From Siphonodentalium dalli (taxonomy: Eukaryota; Mollusca; Scaphopoda; Gadilida; Siphonodentaliidae): a stretch of DNA of 64,000 bases. A model generated the notes under the pieces. The model made no database searches and had not been told where the DNA came from. It was given only the letters and a program-made list of their open reading frames with translations. The stretch is from NCBI GenBank assembly GCA_032622095.1, contig CP136064.1, positions 263,603,863 to 263,667,862 on the forward strand, read 5' to 3'. Positions 58,977 to 64,000 of this stretch are shown here, one piece after another. The position numbers and the translations under genes are program-made. How positions within the stretch are numbered: position 1 is the stretch's first letter; each line of letters opens with the position of its first letter.

Positions 58977-59424
58977 CTTTATTTCTATAAATACGACATT
59001 AGCAAAGACATTTTGGCAAAATTTCAGAAGTTAAAATTGTAGATCTTCAATGAAAACGAAAAAGGAAGTTATAAATAATGTTCACTGTCTTTACAAACAT
59101 AGAACTGTCACCGCTTGCCAACTAAACGGACAAACTATTAAATACATTAGATAGCTATGCATGCTCGGACGTTTGTTAAGATAATTACAATTCACCAATA
59201 TGTCTCATGATATACCGATATTGTAACAAGTATATATCGTACAGGGTATAGTATCAGACTGGCCGTGTCTTCAGGCGGCAAACCGAGTTCGCAAAATGAG
59301 TCTATTACTATAAATGGAAAAATAATAGTAGGCGAGTAGGAATTATACTGTGGTATTGTCGTAATATATAGTATAGCAGTGTGCAGCCAATCATAATGCG
59401 AGAAAGTCACGTGAGATATAATAT
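58977..59424 (-). repeat. Dispersed element Q, empty copy
   Basis: Reverse complement of the outer parts of 51861-52668, running from TTTATTTCTATAAATACG to CACGTGAGATATAATATTG. It lacks the roughly 420-bp element M that interrupts the other copy. At the junction it has GACACGGCCAGTCTGATACT where the other has the insertion. Located just 3' of the lectin-like gene. Confidence 0.75.
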
Positions 59425-59545
59425 TGCCCAATAGTACACATCCTCATCCTCTATATGTATATACCTTCCAGTAAAACAAACAACTGTCATACATTCGGGT
59501 TCTTTATCAGTCAATAACAAGGTACATGGTCTTCTGAATTTAACA

Positions 59546-60226
59546 CTATGGCCACTCACAAATAACTGCCCTTTTGGTCGTGCAGTATAAATCATTCATA
59601 AAATATCCTCCATACTTCATCAGCTCCACACAGAGACCATCTCCAGATGGCGCGCCTCCATGCCAGATGAGGTAAGGATGTGAATTGGGAATCAATCCCT
59701 CTTCAGAGACCCAGCCTCCGCTCACGTTCTTTACATTGAGCCAGAATCCCTCTTGGTTCCTTAGACTTGGATTCCCTTTGATATAATTTATTATCTCCAG
59801 CCGATGTTCATTGTTTCTCAATGTAAACAAATGTCCACCCTGGTCTCTGCACGATGCATATGCATCCATCTTTTCCACGCTTGTTGTTTGTATACTGATT
59901 TTTTCTTTTATTTCAACGCATTTATATCCAGCACCGCTGGTTTCGGTAGGAATACACAATTCATCAGCTCCACATATATTTGGTGTTGTACAGATCAACC
60001 CCGATAGGTGTGATTTACGCACCGCCTCACCCCATATAGTGTTAGGGTCAGTTATCATTAAGCATCTCTTATTCTTGAAATAGATCCTCAAGCAGGTCAC
60101 GTGATATTCACACAGTCTCTTGCATCTCAAGTGGTTCTCTGTCGTTGTTATGAACACATAGTTTGCCTCAGCGTACACAATAATACCAATTAAAGCTGAG
60201 CATGATAACACACTTGGCATGTACAT
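59546..60226 (-). CDS. Secreted PAN/EGF-like and C-type-lectin-domain protein
   Basis: An uninterrupted 226-codon frame. Residues 1-20 are a signal peptide-like start (LSCSALIGIIVYAEA). Residues 35-79 contain four to five Cys in a PAN/apple-like spacing, and 79-103 an abbreviated EGF-like segment (CTTPNICGADELC ... YKC). Residues about 108-226 form a C-type lectin fold: ASCRDQGGHLFTL, then FWLNV, GGWVSEEG, and the end NDLYCTTKRAVICEWP, with the expected Cys at 126, 199, 215 and 223. The EPN/QPD calcium-sugar motif is replaced by GGAPSGDG, so classical mannose or galactose binding is doubtful. The protein is probably extracellular; ligand and role are unknown. ATG at 60226 gives the signal peptide directly; Met3 is the alternative start. 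A single exon is possible, but a 5' non-coding exon cannot be excluded. Confidence 0.8.
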   Translation of the reverse strand: MYMPSVLSCSALIGIIVYAEANYVFITTTENHLRCKRLCEYHVTCLRIYFKNKRCLMITDPNTIWGEAVRKSHLSGLICTTPNICGADELCIPTETSGAGYKCVEIKEKISIQTTSVEKMDAYASCRDQGGHLFTLRNNEHRLEIINYIKGNPSLRNQEGFWLNVKNVSGGWVSEEGLIPNSHPYLIWHGGAPSGDGLCVELMKYGGYFMNDLYCTTKRAVICEWP

Positions 60227-60765
60227 GTCTCGATATGTATTGTGTGTATTTCAATGCCACAATCAATAAGATAAGCACTAGCTCAGACAGCAAAAATCCC
60301 GATATTTCGGAAAACACATCAGCGTCGTCTTAACGTATTAGTGACCACATCTGGAGTAGATGAACATGTTAGTGACGCCAACGACATTCACTGCAAGAAA
60401 TAGAAAAGATAATGTACATATATGTTTCACAAATAGACCAGCTTACATGTATATATTTAAGATAAAGAGATCTCGAATTAATACTTCTCTACATCATGGA
60501 GAATCTTGACACTTAATAACGGAGCAGCCACAAGAGTTTCAATAGCACCTCAAAATCACGTATCTAAAATCCAATGAGTATTCGGACATGCAAGAGCCTG
60601 AGAGTACATAATCAGTAATCATTTAATGCTTTTAATAGAATTGGTGCATACAGTGTGCTTTCTGCTAAGAAAATACTACACATTCGTGTATAATACATAT
60701 TTATACCATAATTGCCTGTTCTATTGTGTGTATAACTCCTATTTTGTAAATTTCATCTTTACACC
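60227..60765. other. Upstream region of the lectin-like gene; no other gene
   Basis: AT-rich. It should hold the promoter of the minus-strand gene, but no clear TATA box or initiator could be assigned. No other coding sequence was seen. Confidence 0.4.
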
Positions 60766-60866
60766 CTACTGTGGGTATACAGCTTCCTAATGTGGGTATA
60801 CATTTCTACTGTGGGCGTAAATGTTCAAACGTAATTTCATGTGTTAAACGTGTATACCCACAGTAG
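60766..60866. repeat. CTACTGTGGGTATAC repeats, three direct and one inverted
   Basis: CTACTGTGGGTATAC at 60766-60780, CTAATGTGGGTATAC at 60787-60801 and CTACTGTGGGCGTAAA near 60807 are direct copies. GTATACCCACAGTAG at 60852-60866 is the exact reverse complement of the first. Confidence 0.8.
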
Positions 60867-60964
60867 AACTGCATCGTGGTTAGCAAATAGTTATGCTTTA
60901 ATTGTCAAAGCTGAAAATTAATGCAGAACATGGATATATACATATATACAATGGGGTTCACTTA

Positions 60965-61195
60965 CATCATCGTCATCATCGACGTCCCCATCGTCACCAT
61001 CGTCCTCGACATTGTCATCATCATCAGTTTCATCATCATTATCATCATCATCACCATCCTCATCATCCTCATCATCATCATCATCAGTATTGTCCATCAT
61101 CATCACCATCGTTATCATTATCATCATCATTAGCGTCATCATCATCGTCATCATCATCGTCATCGTCATCATTATCATCGTCGCTAATCATCTTC
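60965..61195 (-). repeat. Trinucleotide microsatellite, LINE 3' tail
   Basis: (ATC/TCA)n with GTC and CTC interruptions, (GAT)n on the minus strand, about 145 bp beyond the end of the minus-strand LINE frame. His/Ser-rich and Asp/Met-rich frames here are composition only. Confidence 0.8.
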
Positions 61196-61341
61196 ATATT
61201 GGCATCTTAGTGATTGTCGTCCTGGCAACGTTTATAACGTCATCATAAATATCGTCGTAATTTGTTTTCTCATTTTGTAGATTAGGTACATAAGACACTA
61301 CACATGCACAATGACAGCATGTGTACATATGATTAATCGAA

Positions 61342-62210
61342 TCATGTTTTGTCAACCTTTGTTTTTTCGTGAATCTTCATACACGCCTTGACAAATATCG
61401 CTAAACTTTTCTGAATTGCTGGGTTTTGGCTACCGAGTAGAATATAAAATCGTGCTCTAGATGGATCTTGCCGAAAGGTAGCCGGAATATATTTTATTCT
61501 TAAATCCAGGTATTTTGGACAAATCATCACAACGTGGTACTCATCTTCTATGTGGGTCATGCATTTTTGACAGACTCGGGATTTTCTTTATTTTTACTCC
61601 ACCTTCCAGACTCAGAACGCAGTTTGTGATTACATGTTCTTAGTCGTAATAGTTCTTGGGCTAGGTCACGCGGTAGATTTTGCAAATATGATTCATATTT
61701 CATTGTCCGTTTAAAGTTCATGTATAATTTACCACGAGAGGAGTTGTACATGTCCCACCACCAGGTCTGAATAAAATGATCTTTGAGTGTGCTTTCGGTG
61801 GCCATTATTTCTTCGGATGAAATTTTCTGACATGTCCATATGTAACTCATGCCGACGGAACCCAATATGCCTTTAACTGATTGAATCCACGTTTTCAACT
61901 TGTTCGTCCTACCCAGCTCCCCCAAGTTGACGAAAAGTAAATAAAGTTCCCGCGCTAGAGGAGAACACTTGCCATTTAATATGCGGTTCCAATATTGAAT
62001 AATTCTCATCTTACATCTGATACTGATTGGATATCTGCCAATTTCTCCATACACCATGAATGTGGGCGTGCTGATTTTCAGTTTAAGAATATGTTTATAA
62101 AATCTCAAAATTACTTTGTCTATTTCTGATGTGTTTCCTATGTCACATTCATTTACAATTGAAGTTGTAATGATATAAATTAGATACGAGGAAAATTGTC
62201 TGCAATTCAA
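61342..62210 (-). pseudogene. Non-LTR retrotransposon ORF2 C-terminal third
   Basis: The 217-codon frame (62210-61557) shows blocks typical of the post-RT region of CR1/RTE/Jockey-like ORF2 proteins: STPTFMVYGEIGRYP, YWNRILNGK, GMSYIW, DHFIQTWWWDMYNSSRGKLY and LRLRTCNHKLRSESGRW. A frameshift near 61580 moves the rest into another frame, which supplies CQKCMTHIEDEYHVVMIC, a CCHC knuckle (C-x2-C-x8-H-x4-C), then DLRIKYIP and the final helices to a stop at 61342. The RT core is absent: a 5'-truncated insertion. The (GAT)n tract follows at about 61195-60965. It is the best preserved of the four LINE ends in this window. Confidence 0.8.
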
Positions 62211-62572
62211 TTAAATGTATAGCTTGCTAGCGTTATATGACATAGGAAATATATGAATGGTAATTCCAAGTGACTGATCGCTCAGAAACAGGCTGGCGTC
62301 ATGACATAAATGTATGCATCACTACGCATGACGCACATTCCTTATAGCGTCATGTTTGTGTCTCTCTGTGTGTATACACATTCAAAGTAAACACCCAGGT
62401 AGTTCACCGAAGAAATCAAAATGAATAATTATGGCATAAATAAAATACACGCATAGTAGCCGAAAGTACAACTTTTTCACCACTCGTGGTATTGTTGCTT
62501 TAACCACTCGGCAAAAGGCTCGTGGTTAAAACCACATTTCCACTCGTGGCGAGCGGCCGCGGTGTGACTAAT
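62211..62572. other. No gene recognised
   Basis: Contains CCACTCGTGG and CTCGTGGTTAAAACCAC words (62480-62550), which form short imperfect palindromes next to a NotI-like GCGGCCGC. Nothing coding. Confidence 0.45.
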
Positions 62573-62645
62573 TACTGCCCGGACAGTACCGGGCAAGTCC
62601 GGACACGCCCGGACAAGCCCGGACAGGCCCGGGCGGCCCTATGAG
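62573..62645 (+). repeat. GC-rich minisatellite of CCCGGACAAG type
   Basis: GCCCGGACA, CCGGGCAAGT, CCGGACACGC, CCGGACAAGC, CCGGACAGGC and CCGGGCGGCC follow each other with a 10-11-bp period in otherwise AT-rich DNA. A similar GGTCCGGGCTGG vocabulary occurs at 48560-48590 and 49075-49110. Confidence 0.7.
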
Positions 62646-63860
62646 CCCGTGGGCAGTATAATATGATGTCTTATGGTATGGTAGTAGGATACATACATGT
62701 GAAAATTGACTTGCTGTGTCATCCACCGGCGGTTTTATTAACCCTTTAAATGCCGAAATTGGCTAAAGGAATCAGGGAGAGTCCTGTCACACCCAGAGAC
62801 CGCATCAAACTATATATCGATTACTAATGGTTAAGACAATAATAATAATGGTCAGTCGTGGCCATATGCAAAATGGCACAATACACAGACAATATGTGTA
62901 TTGCTTGAATATCTGGCGTGGATACACGCGTGAGTATATTACACAAGCTTCGTACATCTCGCCGCTGGAGAATACGAGCTCTGGTAGTATCTTAAATGTG
63001 TTTCAAAAGATGGATTTATAATAAAAATGACATTGCGAAAACCTACAAATCACCCATAAGTAATACGTCTAAAACGACCACAAAAACTCTTAATTGAGAA
63101 TACTCTTAAGCTTATGATATAACATAATCATGGACGCTCTTTATAAGAGCCGATCCTTGAATTTGTTTCGTATGCTGATAAACCGCGTCAACCGCCACAC
63201 TTGGGATGTCGACAGTAATTTAGACCATCTAAATCTCGCATTAATTGGCTCATCGGTCAGATCTTATTATTTTGTGGTATACATGTAGAAAACGAACAGA
63301 TAGTGGTTTTATGGCGTCAAATTTGACAATGCATCTGTAAAGGCAGAGTACTGCGGATCAACAAGGAGAATATGACGGTAGAATATATTGATTCATAGAG
63401 CTTGCTGCTGTGTGTATCATCCTGAAATTGTTCGGTATTATTTATCAACGCTTTCGCTAAATCATGGCCACTGTTTAATTAGCTTCGTCAATTTGGCGAT
63501 TAATTGGGTAATGCATCGCATAACCGGATGTCTCTGCATTCATTCCGATACCTCTATGTTTTAGGTGCCTTCTTGTCCCCTTGGAGAATATTTTTTTATC
63601 TAATTGGGTGCGTTCGTCTTGTTAATGAGAAGATGCATCCTCGTACTGATTCCACTCGATTTACCTCAATTTGCAGTAAACTTTCTTTAGTACTCTCTGG
63701 CGTACGTTTCCGCCATATTTCTTTTCGGTTCTACGGCGGTTTACTAATGTTGATCCAAATACCTCATATGGAGACAATGAACGCGATATAACGACCCAAT
63801 CGTTATATCACTATTGAAAGTGAACCTTTGTTAACCCTTTACCCAACAGAACGGCCCTGT
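62646..63860. other. No gene recognised
   Basis: TTAACCCTTTAAATGCCGAAATT near 62739 and TTAACCCTTTACCC near 63832 resemble the left end of the piggyBac-like MITE at 53453, so this interval could be bounded by related ends. The frames at 62827-63021 and 63504-63791 show no known domain. Confidence 0.35.
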
Positions 63861-63929
63861 GCCAATGCATTCTCTTATATATGCGAGTCGACCATAGGTC
63901 GCCTCGCATATATAAGAGAATGCATTGGC
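63861..63929. repeat. Hairpin family H, 33-bp stem
   Basis: Left arm 63861-63893 (GCCAATGCATTCTCTTATAT onward) and right arm 63897-63929 are reverse complements with one mismatch (A versus C in the CGACTCG/CGCCTCG part). The loop is ATA. TTAACACATTAATTTTT follows. Confidence 0.9.
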
Positions 63930-63955
63930 TTAACACATTAATTTTTTTTTTTTAG

Positions 63956-64000
63956 GCCAATGCATTCTCTTATATATGCGAGGCGACCTATGATCGACTC
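63956..64000. repeat. Hairpin family H, next copy, cut by window end
   Basis: GCCAATGCATTCTCTTATAT starts again 26 bp after the previous hairpin. The tip reads GCGAGGCGACCTATGATCGACTC, so the central part is the reverse complement of that in the preceding copy. The remaining right arm lies beyond the window. Confidence 0.85.

Noticed and set aside
60902-61248. His-rich, Ser-rich and Asp/Met-rich frames
   Set aside because: Pure (ATC)n/(GAT)n microsatellite in different frames.

Overview
The window reads as gene-poor nuclear DNA of an animal, most likely a marine invertebrate. A mollusc or other lophotrochozoan is my best guess. This rests on low GC, GT-AG splice signals, frequent TACATGTA-like words, CR1/Jockey-type LINE remnants, a Penelope-like reverse transcriptase, a Polinton/DNA-virus-type packaging ATPase remnant and a secreted C-type-lectin-like gene. 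No bacterial gene organisation, rRNA or recognisable tRNA was seen. The species call is inference. LAYOUT. 0-5 kb: degenerate inverted repeats and a G-tract-bounded element. 5.2-8.8 kb: a dispersed repeat (copy A) ending in an inverted array of about 27-bp units, with a near-identical 54-bp minisatellite inside one arm. 9.4-12.1 kb: a second G-tract element, a hairpin repeat and a 440-bp TIR element. 12.95-17.08 kb: a large foldback element with arms of about 1.2 kb around a satellite of about 44 bp, followed by a candidate terminal exon. 18.3-20.2 kb: tandem intergenic repeats. 22.6-23.8 kb: the broken packaging ATPase/zinc-finger gene. 24.2-27.8 kb: tandem repeats and copy B of the 5-9 kb repeat. 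28.4-35.8 kb: scattered non-LTR and Penelope remnants, plus two candidate spliced exons at 31.3-31.6 kb. 36.4-39.2 kb: an unassigned block of different composition. 40.6-42.4 kb: an 890-bp tandem duplication. 43.2-51.6 kb: a satellite of 736/778-bp units with an opposed copy beyond a 1.9-kb palindromic G/C-tract element. 51.6-54 kb: short arrays and MITEs, including an occupied site whose empty counterpart lies at 59 kb. 59.5-60.2 kb: the clearest intact gene, C-type-lectin-like on the minus strand. 60.9-62.2 kb: a LINE 3' end with a trinucleotide tail. 63.8-64 kb: tandem hairpins. HOW IT FITS TOGETHER. Very little here works as a gene set. The dominant theme is inverted organisation at every scale: 30-bp hairpins, 90-180-bp inverted arms, 1.2-kb foldback arms and opposed satellite arrays. 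Most longer open frames sit on tandem repeats and are by-products of the repeat period. Only the lectin-like gene and perhaps the exons at 17.2 and 31.4 kb look like host coding sequence.
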